From contig CACBDC010000002.1 of NCBI GenBank assembly GCA_902537845.1, positions 1 to 64,000 on the forward strand: a stretch of 64,000 nucleotides of DNA. The letters are read 5' to 3'. A program made the translations under genes and the position numbers. Each line of letters begins with the position of its first letter. The stretch's first letter is position 1. The notes beneath the pieces were generated by a model. It made no database searches. It had not been told where the DNA came from and saw only the letters and a program-made list of their open reading frames with translations. Shown piece after piece: positions 1 through 8,310 of the stretch. The DNA comes from an uncultured Pelagibacteraceae bacterium. GTDB lineage: Bacteria; Pseudomonadota; Alphaproteobacteria; Pelagibacterales; Pelagibacteraceae.

Positions 1-1
1 A

Positions 2-1138
2 ACCAGCGAATTTTCAAATTTAACAAATTTTTTATTTTCTAAAATAAATAATCCCTATGAAGAAATCAATTACGTGATTAAAAATAATGACACTGTAGAG
101 AAAATATTGAAAAAGTTTAAAGTTAAAAATAATGATATAAAAAGTATTTCAGCTAAATTAAAACAACAAAACTTATCAAATATATATTCCGGAAGAAAAC
201 TCACATTAGTAATTAAAAAAAATGAGGAAGGGTATAATAATCTAATAAACCTGGTATATCCAATAAACAATACTTCAAGCATAGAAATAAGAAAATTCAA
301 AAATGATTTTTTGGTAAAAGAAAATATTTTGCAACTTTATAAAAAAGAAGTTGTAGTTAAAAAGGAAATTAAGAATAATCTGTATAGCTCTGCAGTAGAC
401 TCAGGTGTAGAACCAAACATAATTGTAGAGTTTGCTAGAATTTTTGGTTTTGAAGTAGACTTTCAAAGAGATATTAGAAAAGGTGATTGGTTTGAAATTC
501 TTTACGAAAAATTTGAGGATGACAACAATAAAATTAGAGATACAGGTAAAATTATTTATGCATCTATGTTTGTTAATGGAGAAGAAATAAATCTTTATAA
601 CTTTAAGTATAATAATGAGGAAGATTATTACGATATCAAAGGTAAAAGTATAACAAAATCCTTAATGAAGACTCCAATAAATGGAGCACGTTTATCCTCT
701 GCTTTTGGTATGAGAAAACATCCTATATTAGGATATAACAAAATGCATAGAGGAACAGATTTTGCGGCACCTTCTGGAACTCCAATAATGGCTTCTGGAT
801 CTGGAACCGTGACAAGAGCAAGATGGTGCGGTGGTGGCGGTAATTGTGTAAAAATAAAACATAACTCAACTTATGAAACTATTTATGCGCACATGAAAGC
901 TTTTGCTAAAGGTATTAGAGAGGGGAAAAAAGTTAAACAAGGGCAAATTATTGGTTACGTAGGTTCAACAGGTTTGTCAACCGGTCCGCACTTGCATTAT
1001 GAAGTCATAGTAAATGGTAAAAAGGTAAATTCGCAGAAATTAAAATTACCATCAGGAAAAACACTTAAAGGCGAAGAAAGAAAACAATTTGAGTTGGATA
1101 GAATTAAAATTGATTTAAAATTAGCTGAGTTGAGATAA
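2..1138 (+). CDS. M23 family metallopeptidase (LytM/DD-endopeptidase), 5' partial
   Basis: Zinc peptidase expected to cut peptidoglycan cross-links in the periplasm. The ORF track starts it at GTG 74, but the frame is open to the window edge, so the true start and any signal peptide lie outside. Counting from base 74, the catalytic domain has the HxxxD zinc motif at H225/D229 (HRGTD) and the HxH motif at H306/H308 (GPHLHYEV), the LytM signature. The upstream part resembles the LysM/OapA-like regions of these proteases (inference). It converges with the DUF4167 gene, with 7 bases between the ends. The family call is firm; the exact cross-link cut is not shown. Confidence 0.93.
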   Translation, partial: TSEFSNLTNFLFSKINNPYEEINYVIKNNDTVEKILKKFKVKNNDIKSISAKLKQQNLSNIYSGRKLTLVIKKNEEGYNNLINLVYPINNTSSIEIRKFKNDFLVKENILQLYKKEVVVKKEIKNNLYSSAVDSGVEPNIIVEFARIFGFEVDFQRDIRKGDWFEILYEKFEDDNNKIRDTGKIIYASMFVNGEEINLYNFKYNNEEDYYDIKGKSITKSLMKTPINGARLSSAFGMRKHPILGYNKMHRGTDFAAPSGTPIMASGSGTVTRARWCGGGGNCVKIKHNSTYETIYAHMKAFAKGIREGKKVKQGQIIGYVGSTGLSTGPHLHYEVIVNGKKVNSQKLKLPSGKTLKGEERKQFELDRIKIDLKLAELR

Positions 1139-1145
1139 TTTTATA

Positions 1146-1526
1146 CTAATTAGAAGTAGGCTGTGTTTTTTTTTCCAAAACTTCTTCTTTCGGCAATGAC
1201 TTATCCTCGTTGCTAGACTTATCAATTGAGCTGTCTCTTCTTTCATTTAATTCATTAAATCTTCTCAAGAAGTGATCGGCGTGCTGTAGATAATTTTGGG
1301 CTAGTACAGGATCGCCATTGCTTTGGGCATCTTTTGCAAGTTGTTGATACTTTTGCATTGCTTTTTCAACATTATGAATGTTATTCATTGAACCATTTCT
1401 ATTAAAATTCAAATTTCCATTGTTATTAAGGCTATTTGAATTGTTCGAATTTAAGGAACCACTTCTTCTTCTAAAATTATTTTTTTGGGGTCTCGATCTA
1501 AAATTTCTTCTTCTATTATTATTCAT
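1146..1526 (-). CDS. DUF4167 domain-containing protein
   Basis: Small basic protein of 126 residues. The first 45 residues are Arg/Asn/Ser-rich low complexity, followed by a predicted helical segment (about 52-95) with the pattern VEKAMQKYQQLAKDAQSNGD and HADHFLRRF, which is characteristic of DUF4167. The tail is acidic and polar. Molecular function is unknown; the basic N-terminus suggests nucleic-acid contact (inference). It lies 4 bases downstream of prmC, a placement common in alphaproteobacteria, and probably shares its transcript. Confidence 0.85.
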   Translation of the reverse strand: MNNNRRRNFRSRPQKNNFRRRSGSLNSNNSNSLNNNGNLNFNRNGSMNNIHNVEKAMQKYQQLAKDAQSNGDPVLAQNYLQHADHFLRRFNELNERRDSSIDKSSNEDKSLPKEEVLEKKTQPTSN

Positions 1527-1530
1527 ATAT

Positions 1531-2373
1531 TTATTGTTTAAAAGTTGCGATCACGCCTCTAACATTGTTTCTATAGTCTTTAATTAATTGTTTAATTCTA
1601 AATTTGTTATCAATTAATATTTTTGAAACTTTTTTTATCTGCTCGTTTCCAATTTCTAAGGCGAGCGTACCTTTAATCTTTAAAATATATTTGGATTTGT
1701 AGATAACTTTTTTAACAAGGTCAAGCCCATCATTTCCTCCGTCTAGGGCCATTCTAGGTTCAAATTTTTTTATATCGTCGCTCAAGTTTTTTATTAGATT
1801 TCTATCTATATATGGTGGGTTAGATACTATTAAATCAAATTTTTTGTTTATTACACTTTCAAAAGATTTGTTTATAAACTTCACTTTATGAAATAAATTA
1901 TGCTTAATTGCGTTATCTCTGGCTATTTTGATAGCTTTTTTTGAAATATCAATTCCCAAACCGTAAGATTGATTTAAATTACACAATAAACTTATAATTA
2001 TACAACCAGAGCCAGTGCCGATATCTAAGATTGAAATTTTCTTTCCTTTAAAATTATTTGCCAATTGTTCAACTAAAAGCTCTGTTTCTGGTCTAGGTAT
2101 AAGCACATCTGAAGTAACTTTAAATTTTTTGCTCCAAAACTCTTTTTCTTCAAGAATATATGCTATTGGTTCTTTTCTACAACGTCTCTTAATATAATTT
2201 TTAAATTTTGATATTTTATTTTCATCCACCTTTTCGTTTAAATTAGTTAGAATTTGTTCTCTGCTTTTATTTAGTGTTTTAGATAATAAAATTTCGGAGT
2301 CAATAAGGTGAGATTGTATTCTGTGCTCTCTTAATAAATTAGATCCAATTTTTAACGCTTCAAAAGTGATCAT
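1531..2373 (-). CDS. prmC: Peptide chain release factor N5-glutamine methyltransferase
   Basis: Methylates the glutamine of the GGQ motif in release factors, using S-adenosylmethionine. The 280 residues are near the usual length. An N-terminal helical domain is followed by a Rossmann methyltransferase with the SAM motif [10 protein letters not shown] and the catalytic NPPY motif ([11 protein letters not shown]) that binds the glutamine amide. The ATG overlaps the prfA stop codon as ATGA, so enzyme and substrate are made by coupled translation. Confidence 0.97.
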   Translation of the reverse strand: MITFEALKIGSNLLREHRIQSHLIDSEILLSKTLNKSREQILTNLNEKVDENKISKFKNYIKRRCRKEPIAYILEEKEFWSKKFKVTSDVLIPRPETELLVEQLANNFKGKKISILDIGTGSGCIIISLLCNLNQSYGLGIDISKKAIKIARDNAIKHNLFHKVKFINKSFESVINKKFDLIVSNPPYIDRNLIKNLSDDIKKFEPRMALDGGNDGLDLVKKVIYKSKYILKIKGTLALEIGNEQIKKVSKILIDNKFRIKQLIKDYRNNVRGVIATFKQ

Positions 2374-3446
2374 GAGTTCAAATTTTCAAGTTTTAAGTTT
2401 TGTTCTTTCAATCGAAGTTGTTGGTTCATTTCCTCATGAATTTCTCCACTTAAAAACTCATCAAGTTTATGTAGCGTCAAATTAATTCGATGATCAGTAA
2501 CTCGTCCCTGAGGAAAATTATATGTTCTGATCCTTTCCGACCTGTCACCAGTTCCAATTTGACTTCTTCTATTGGTCGATCTCTCTTGATCTTTTCTTCT
2601 TTTTTCTGCTTCATAAACTCTTGATCTTAATATCTTAAGAGCTTTAGCTTTGTTTTTGTGTTGAGACTTTTCATCTTGTTGACTAACAACAACACCGCTA
2701 GGAATGTGCGTTATTCTTACAGCACTATCTGTAGTATTTACTGATTGACCACCAGGTCCACCAGCTCTAAATACATCGATTCTTAAGTCTGCCTCCTTTA
2801 TTTCAACATCTACATCTTCTGCCTCTGGTAAAACTGCAACCGTTGCTGCAGATGTGTGAACTCTTCCTTGTGTCTCTGTTTCTGGTATTCTTTGAACTCG
2901 GTGAACACCGGACTCATATTTTAAATATGAATAAATATCATTTCCATTTACTGAAAAAATTACCTCTTTAAAACCACCAGCTTCACTTTTAGAAATATTA
3001 ATAATTTCTAATTTCCATTTTTTTTTTGAACAAACTTTTTCATACATCTTAAATAAATCAGCACAAAAAAGTGAGGCTTCTAAGCCTCCAGTTCCTGCCC
3101 TAATTTCTACAATCGCGTTTTTATTATCATCTTCATCTTTTGGTAATAAAAATAACTTTAAATCATTTTCATATTTTTCTTTTTTTTTTATCAATTCATT
3201 TAAATCTTTTTGGGCTAATTCTATAATTTCTTGATCATTTGACCTATCTTGAACCATATTAAGTAAATCTTTTTTTTCACTTTCAAAATTTAAATAATTC
3301 TTCGCGGTGTCTATAATATCCCCTAGGCTTGAATACTCTTTTGATTTTTTTGCAAACAGTTTTGAGTCAATACTGCCTGAGGAAAGTTCTTTTTCTAAAT
3401 TATCGTGCTTTTGAATAATATCTTTTACTTTATCAAGAGGAACCAT
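2370..3446 (-). CDS. prfA: Peptide chain release factor 1
   Basis: Class I release factor that recognises UAA and UAG and triggers peptidyl-tRNA hydrolysis. Visible motifs are the PxT codon-recognition loop ([16 protein letters not shown] is, from memory, usual in alphaproteobacteria) and the catalytic GGQ loop ([15 protein letters not shown]). The ORF track begins at 3497 inside ispG. I prefer the ATG at 3446 ([11 protein letters not shown]), which gives 358 residues, the normal length. It sits 4 bases after the ispG stop with AAGG just upstream. The extra 17 residues of the longer ORF are out-of-frame ispG sequence. Confidence 0.97.
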   Translation of the reverse strand: MVPLDKVKDIIQKHDNLEKELSSGSIDSKLFAKKSKEYSSLGDIIDTAKNYLNFESEKKDLLNMVQDRSNDQEIIELAQKDLNELIKKKEKYENDLKLFLLPKDEDDNKNAIVEIRAGTGGLEASLFCADLFKMYEKVCSKKKWKLEIINISKSEAGGFKEVIFSVNGNDIYSYLKYESGVHRVQRIPETETQGRVHTSAATVAVLPEAEDVDVEIKEADLRIDVFRAGGPGGQSVNTTDSAVRITHIPSGVVVSQQDEKSQHKNKAKALKILRSRVYEAEKRRKDQERSTNRRSQIGTGDRSERIRTYNFPQGRVTDHRINLTLHKLDEFLSGEIHEEMNQQLRLKEQNLKLENLNS

Positions 3447-3450
3447 AACC

Positions 3451-4539
3451 TTATTGATCTTTTGTCTTTTCTTCCACGAGCTTAACAACTTTTTCAATTA
3501 TCTCGGAGCTTGGGACTTTTGTGTGGGGTATACCAGACAGGTATAATAAATTGTTATCCTGACCTCCGCCAGTTAAACCAATTTCTGTTTGAGCAGCTTC
3601 GCCAGGCCCGTTAACTACACACCCAATTATTGATAGGCTTATAGGTTTTTTTATATGAGCTAATTTTTTTTCTAATAACTTTACTGTCTCAATAACTGGA
3701 AAGGCTTGTCTTGCACAAGAGGGACATGAAATTATATTAACCCCTCTTGAGCGTATGCCTAAGGACTTTAGTATTTCAAATCCTGCCTTTACTTCATCAA
3801 TCGGGTCTGAAGACAGAGATACTCTAATTGTGTCTCCAATTCCATCCATCAAAAGCTGCCCTATGCCAATCGATGATTTGATACTTCCAGTTAATAATCC
3901 TCCTGCTTCCGTAACTCCTAGGTGTAAAGGATAATCACATATTTCTGATAATTTTCTGTATGCTTTGACTGTTAAAAATATATCAGAAGATTTCACGCTT
4001 ATTTTAAAATTAAAAAAATCATTATCCTCTAAAAGTTTAATATTATTTTCAGCACTTTCTACCAGCGCCTCAGGACATGGCTCTTTATACTTTTCTAATA
4101 AGTCTTTATCCAAAGATCCAGCATTAACTCCAATTCTAATAGAACAATTGTTATTTTTTGCAGCTTTCAAAACTTCAATAATCCTATCGTTATTTCCAAT
4201 GTTACCTGGGTTTATTCTGAGGCAGCTTGCTCCCATCTCGGCTGCTTCGATTGCTCTTTTATAATGAAAATGAATATCTGCAACTATTGGAACTGAAACC
4301 TCTTTAACTATTTTTTTCAGTGCTTTAGTTGAATCTTCATCAGGACAAGATACTCTAACAATATCTGCCCCTGCATCTTCTAAAGAAAGAATTTGTTTCA
4401 CTGTAGCTTTAATATCTGTAGTTAACGTATTTGTCATTGACTGAACACTAATCAGTGAGTCACCTCCTACCATTATATTCCCAACTTTAATTTTCTTGGT
4501 TTTTTTTCTCTTTATTATTCTATGTGGTCTGACTTCCAT
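3451..4539 (-). CDS. ispG: 4-hydroxy-3-methylbut-2-en-1-yl diphosphate synthase
   Basis: [4Fe-4S] enzyme of the MEP isoprenoid pathway that converts MEcPP to HMBPP. It has 362 residues, the compact bacterial form. The N-terminal TIM-barrel signature ([15 protein letters not shown]) precedes the C-terminal cluster-binding segment with [10 protein letters not shown] and CVVNGPGEA. The ATG follows directly after the lysC stop (TAGATG), and prfA follows 4 bases downstream, so it is an operon member. Confidence 0.97.
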   Translation of the reverse strand: MEVRPHRIIKRKKTKKIKVGNIMVGGDSLISVQSMTNTLTTDIKATVKQILSLEDAGADIVRVSCPDEDSTKALKKIVKEVSVPIVADIHFHYKRAIEAAEMGASCLRINPGNIGNNDRIIEVLKAAKNNNCSIRIGVNAGSLDKDLLEKYKEPCPEALVESAENNIKLLEDNDFFNFKISVKSSDIFLTVKAYRKLSEICDYPLHLGVTEAGGLLTGSIKSSIGIGQLLMDGIGDTIRVSLSSDPIDEVKAGFEILKSLGIRSRGVNIISCPSCARQAFPVIETVKLLEKKLAHIKKPISLSIIGCVVNGPGEAAQTEIGLTGGGQDNNLLYLSGIPHTKVPSSEIIEKVVKLVEEKTKDQ

Positions 4540-5751
4540 TTAGTCTAAATCAAATATTGTGTGTAATTTTTTAATAGCTTTCAATATATTATTTTCATTT
4601 ATTATAACCGAAAGTTTGATCTCAGAAGTTGATATTGCTAAAATATTTATATTTTCATCTGATAAAGCTCTGAACATTCTATAGGTGACTCCTGGTGTAG
4701 ATACCATTCCTGCTCCAACGATTGAAACTTTTGCAACTTTGTCGTTATGAATTATTTCATTGTATTTTATTTTGTTATTTTTTCTAAGAATTTCTTTAGT
4801 CTTAAAAACATCATCTCTTTTTACTGTGAAAGTGATATCAGTAGTTTTTTGATCTGACGAAATATTTTGAATTACCATATCCACATTTATTTGCGCTTTA
4901 CTTAAGGGTTCAAAGATATTTGCAGCAATTCCTGGTCTATCTTGAACACCAATAATTGTTATTTTCGCATCATCTTTTGAATATGCTACTCCAGTTACAC
5001 TTTTTGTATAATCAATATTTTCTTGACTAAAAATTTTTGTTCCTTTTCTCTCAGTAAAAGTTGATCTGACTTCTAGAGGTATGTCATACATCATTGCAGT
5101 TTGAACGGCGGAGGGTTGCATCACTTTTGCTCCCAATGAAGATAGCTCGAGCATTTCATCATAAGAGATTTTGTCAATTTTTTTTGCGACTGGTATTTTA
5201 TTTGGATCGGTTGAAAAAACTCCATCAACATCAGTATATATTTCACAAGTATCCGCATTAAATATTTTCGCTACCGCAACTGCCGTAGCATCAGAGCCCC
5301 CTCTTCCAATAGTAGTTACATCTCCATTTTTTGAAATTCCTTGGAAGCCTGGAATTATTGCAACTCCTTTATCTTCCAAGTATTTATTTATTTTTTCAAC
5401 ATTCATATTTACTATTCTAGCATTTGCATGATCGCCATTCGTAAGGATTGGAATTTGCCAATTCAACCAAGATTTTGCTTTTATTTTTAAATCTATCAAA
5501 GCACCTGATAGAAGTGCACAAGTAACTTGCTCTCCTGAGGATAAAAGAACATCTAATTCTCTTTTGTTAAATTCACTTGAAATTTTATTGGATAGATCTA
5601 TTAATTCGTTAGTTTTTCCTGCCATAGCTGAAACTACCACGATAACTTTATTTCCAGAAGATTGCTCATTTTTAATAATTTTAGCTACATGTTGGATTCT
5701 CTCAATTGTGCCAACAGATGTACCGCCAAACTTTAATACTTTTTTAAACAT
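4540..5751 (-). CDS. lysC: Aspartate kinase
   Basis: Phosphorylates aspartate at the head of the lysine/threonine/methionine and diaminopimelate pathway, feeding dapD and dapE elsewhere in the window. The 403 residues match monofunctional aspartokinase. The amino-acid kinase domain starts with KFGGTSVG and carries TIGRGGSDATAVA. Two C-terminal ACT domains (ITIIGVQDRPGIAANIF and VSIVGAGMVSTPG) are the expected site of end-product inhibition. First gene of the minus-strand lysC-ispG-prfA-prmC-DUF4167 block, divergent from ubiG across 62 bases. Confidence 0.97.
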   Translation of the reverse strand: MFKKVLKFGGTSVGTIERIQHVAKIIKNEQSSGNKVIVVVSAMAGKTNELIDLSNKISSEFNKRELDVLLSSGEQVTCALLSGALIDLKIKAKSWLNWQIPILTNGDHANARIVNMNVEKINKYLEDKGVAIIPGFQGISKNGDVTTIGRGGSDATAVAVAKIFNADTCEIYTDVDGVFSTDPNKIPVAKKIDKISYDEMLELSSLGAKVMQPSAVQTAMMYDIPLEVRSTFTERKGTKIFSQENIDYTKSVTGVAYSKDDAKITIIGVQDRPGIAANIFEPLSKAQINVDMVIQNISSDQKTTDITFTVKRDDVFKTKEILRKNNKIKYNEIIHNDKVAKVSIVGAGMVSTPGVTYRMFRALSDENINILAISTSEIKLSVIINENNILKAIKKLHTIFDLD

Positions 5752-5813
5752 TTAAAGAATGTAATATAATAAATATAGATATTAATATTAATTTAAATTT
5801 TAATTTATACAAA

Positions 5814-6542
5814 ATGAGTACTACTATAAATAAACAGGAAATTCAAAAGTTTTCAAGGTTAGCTGATGAATGGTGGGATGTTAATGGAAAATTCAAACCT
5901 CTTCACATGTTTAATCCAATTAGGATTGAGTACATTTTAGAAAATATTGAACAACACTTTAAAATTAAAAAAGATACAACTGATTATTTAACTGGGCTTA
6001 ATATTTTAGACATTGGTTGTGGAGGAGGACTTATAAGTGAACCCATGGCTCGATTAGGCGCAAAAGTAACAGGTATAGATGCTTCTGAAAAAAATATTAG
6101 TGTAGCAAAATTACACTCAAAAAAGAGTGGTCTTCAAATAAACTACTTTAAGGCATCACCTGAAAATTTAAATTATACCGAAAGTTTTGACATAATTCTC
6201 AATTTAGAAATAGTAGAGCACGTGGATAACGTAGATTTATATTTGAAATCTTGCAACAAATTATTAAAAAAAAATGGATTAATGTTTACTGCTACCTTAA
6301 ATAGATCTTTTATATCTTATATTAAAGCTATAATTGGTGCTGAGTATATTTTGAGGTGGCTTCCAATTGGTACACATGATTGGAACAAATTTATAAAACC
6401 TGAGGAACTTGAAAAACTTTTATCCCAAGAAAAATTTTCTACTTTAGATATTTCAGGTTTAAACTTTAACCCGTTCTTAAAAAAATGGAAAAAATCAAAA
6501 AATTTGTCAGTAAATTATATTATCAGTAGTATAAAGAACTAG
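5814..6542 (+). CDS. ubiG: Ubiquinone biosynthesis O-methyltransferase
   Basis: SAM-dependent O-methyltransferase that acts twice in ubiquinone synthesis, at the inner membrane. The 242 residues include the UbiG N-terminal signature (FSRLADEWWDVNGKFKPLH), SAM motif I (LDIGCGGGLISEPMARLGA) with the acidic end GIDAS, and the late LNRS-----GAEYILRWLP region. ATG 5814 is the only reasonable start. The 3' end overlaps the convergent DUF1178 gene by 4 bases. Confidence 0.96.
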   Translation: MSTTINKQEIQKFSRLADEWWDVNGKFKPLHMFNPIRIEYILENIEQHFKIKKDTTDYLTGLNILDIGCGGGLISEPMARLGAKVTGIDASEKNISVAKLHSKKSGLQINYFKASPENLNYTESFDIILNLEIVEHVDNVDLYLKSCNKLLKKNGLMFTATLNRSFISYIKAIIGAEYILRWLPIGTHDWNKFIKPEELEKLLSQEKFSTLDISGLNFNPFLKKWKKSKNLSVNYIISSIKN

Positions 6543-6961
6543 TTATCTTTATCGACCCATGGAATTGATAATAGTTCTATTCCCTCATCTGCAAGCTCTT
6601 CTCTTTCCTTAGGAGTTGCAGTTCCATAAATAGCTTTATTATTTTTTTTATCATAGTAAATTTCTCTTACTTTTTTACTGAAATCCTTACCAACAAAATC
6701 AAAATTTTTTTCAATGTAGTTTCGCAATTTTAAAAGTTTATTTTTTTCAATTTGGATATTTCTATTTGAGGTGAAAATTTGCTCTGTATCATTTTTTTTG
6801 CTTGATATCATTGGGGCCATAATTGATTTTTTAATCTTTTTTGATGAACAATAAATGCAATCTAATAATTTTTTATTATTTAATTTTTCAAATTCTTCAG
6901 AATTTGAAAACCAGCTTTCAAACTCGTGACCATTGTGACATTTTAAATTATATTTAATCAT
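6539..6961 (-). CDS. DUF1178 family protein
   Basis: Protein of 140 residues with the DUF1178 pattern: N-terminal KCHNGHEFESWFSNS, then CIYCSSKKIKKSIMAPM. Together these make a Cys/His set that could bind one zinc ion. The C-terminus (GTATPKEREELADEGIELLSIPW) is the family's conserved end. Function is unknown. It follows argJ with no gap (TAGATG), so it is probably cotranscribed, and it converges on ubiG with a 4-base overlap. Confidence 0.88.
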   Translation of the reverse strand: MIKYNLKCHNGHEFESWFSNSEEFEKLNNKKLLDCIYCSSKKIKKSIMAPMISSKKNDTEQIFTSNRNIQIEKNKLLKLRNYIEKNFDFVGKDFSKKVREIYYDKKNNKAIYGTATPKEREELADEGIELLSIPWVDKDN

Positions 6962-8266
6962 CTAATTTCTATAATCAGCATTTATATCTATGTAATCATG
7001 TGTAAAGTCACAAGTATAACACTTAAATGCATCATTTCCGAGTTTTAAATTTATTTCAATTTCAATTGATCCCCATTGCATGTATTCCTTTAATTTTTTT
7101 TCATCATACGTTTCTGAAATTTTTCCATTCTCAGCTACAACAAAATTTCCTATTTTAATTTTTAATTTTTTTTGATCAACAATTTCTCCCGATTTACCAA
7201 TTCCCATTGCAATTCTTCCCCAGTTAGGGTCTTCTCCTGCTACTGCAGTTTTTACTAAAGGGGAATTAGCAATTGAAAAAGCAATATTTTTTGCGCTCCC
7301 TAAAGATTTGGCATTAATCACATTTATTGTAACAAATTTCTTGGCTCCTTCACCGTCAACAACTACTTGTTTTGCCAAATTTAAACAAAGTTTTTTCAGC
7401 GCTATTTCAAATTTTTGAACTACTTTGTCGTTTAAAGAAATATTTTGACCAATTTTTATAGCTCTAGTGGAAAAAATTGAAACCATATCATTGGTAGATT
7501 GGTCGCTGTCAACTGTTATTGCATTAAATGAATTTGCAACTGCTCTTTTTAAAAGAGTTTTTAATAAATTTGAATTAATGTCAGCATTTGTAAATATGAA
7601 AGAAAGCATTGTTGCTAAATTTGGAGCAATCATTCCAGATCCCTTAGCTATACCACATATTCTTATTAATTCATCACCGACTATTATTTCTTCATAGGCT
7701 AATTTTGGTTTAGTATCTGTCGTCATAATAGCTGATGCCATTTTAATCCAGTACATTTTGTTATGATCAGTTCTCAGTCTATCCACTAAGTCTGGAAGGC
7801 GTTCTTTGATTTGTTCGACGGGAAACTCCTCGCCAATTACTCCAGTTGAAGCAAAAATAAGGTCTTTAATTTTAACTGTTTCATTTGTGCCTTTCTGATT
7901 TTTAGACTCTTTAATGGTTAAAACTCTTGATAAATTTTTAGCGAGTGTGTCTATGCTTTCTTTTCCTTGTTTTCCTGTAAAAGTGTTTGCATTTTTTGTA
8001 TTAACAAGTAGACCTTTGATAATTTTTTTGTGAGAATTATTATTCCAAGGAATGAATTCGGATGTAATGCTGTTAGTTGTAGTAAGTGTTGCATAATTGG
8101 CCCCTTTAGTAAAATAAAATAATGCTAAGTCATCTCTTCCATCTTTATACAAATCTGCAGATATAGACGCCATTTCTAAACCATCAATTTGTTTAAGGCT
8201 TTGAAATTGTCCCATTTTAGATAATTTTGTTTTATCGTTTAAGAAATTTTTAATATTTATTGTCAT
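6962..8266 (-). CDS. argJ: Bifunctional glutamate N-acetyltransferase / N-acetylglutamate synthase
   Basis: Runs the cyclic ornithine pathway of arginine synthesis by moving acetyl from N-acetylornithine to glutamate. The 434 residues are slightly longer than usual. The self-cleavage and nucleophile site is visible as GSGMIAPNLATMLSF, where the Thr becomes the N-terminus of the beta chain. VDSDQSTNDMV and GEDPNWGRIAM are also diagnostic. Whether it uses acetyl-CoA as well (bifunctional) cannot be told from sequence. Divergent from secA across 44 bases. Confidence 0.96.
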   Translation of the reverse strand: MTINIKNFLNDKTKLSKMGQFQSLKQIDGLEMASISADLYKDGRDDLALFYFTKGANYATLTTTNSITSEFIPWNNNSHKKIIKGLLVNTKNANTFTGKQGKESIDTLAKNLSRVLTIKESKNQKGTNETVKIKDLIFASTGVIGEEFPVEQIKERLPDLVDRLRTDHNKMYWIKMASAIMTTDTKPKLAYEEIIVGDELIRICGIAKGSGMIAPNLATMLSFIFTNADINSNLLKTLLKRAVANSFNAITVDSDQSTNDMVSIFSTRAIKIGQNISLNDKVVQKFEIALKKLCLNLAKQVVVDGEGAKKFVTINVINAKSLGSAKNIAFSIANSPLVKTAVAGEDPNWGRIAMGIGKSGEIVDQKKLKIKIGNFVVAENGKISETYDEKKLKEYMQWGSIEIEINLKLGNDAFKCYTCDFTHDYIDINADYRN

Positions 8267-8310
8267 TATTGCTGTTTTATTTAAATTAATAATACATATA
8301 TAGGTGTATA

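Noticed and set aside
1378-1587. 69-aa hydrophobic plus-strand ORF opposite DUF4167
   Set aside because: Phe/Leu-rich only because it is the complement of an Arg/Asn-rich low-complexity region.
3447-3497. 17-codon N-terminal extension of prfA in the ORF track
   Set aside because: It is ispG sequence in another frame; the ATG at 3446 gives the normal RF1 N-terminus and length.
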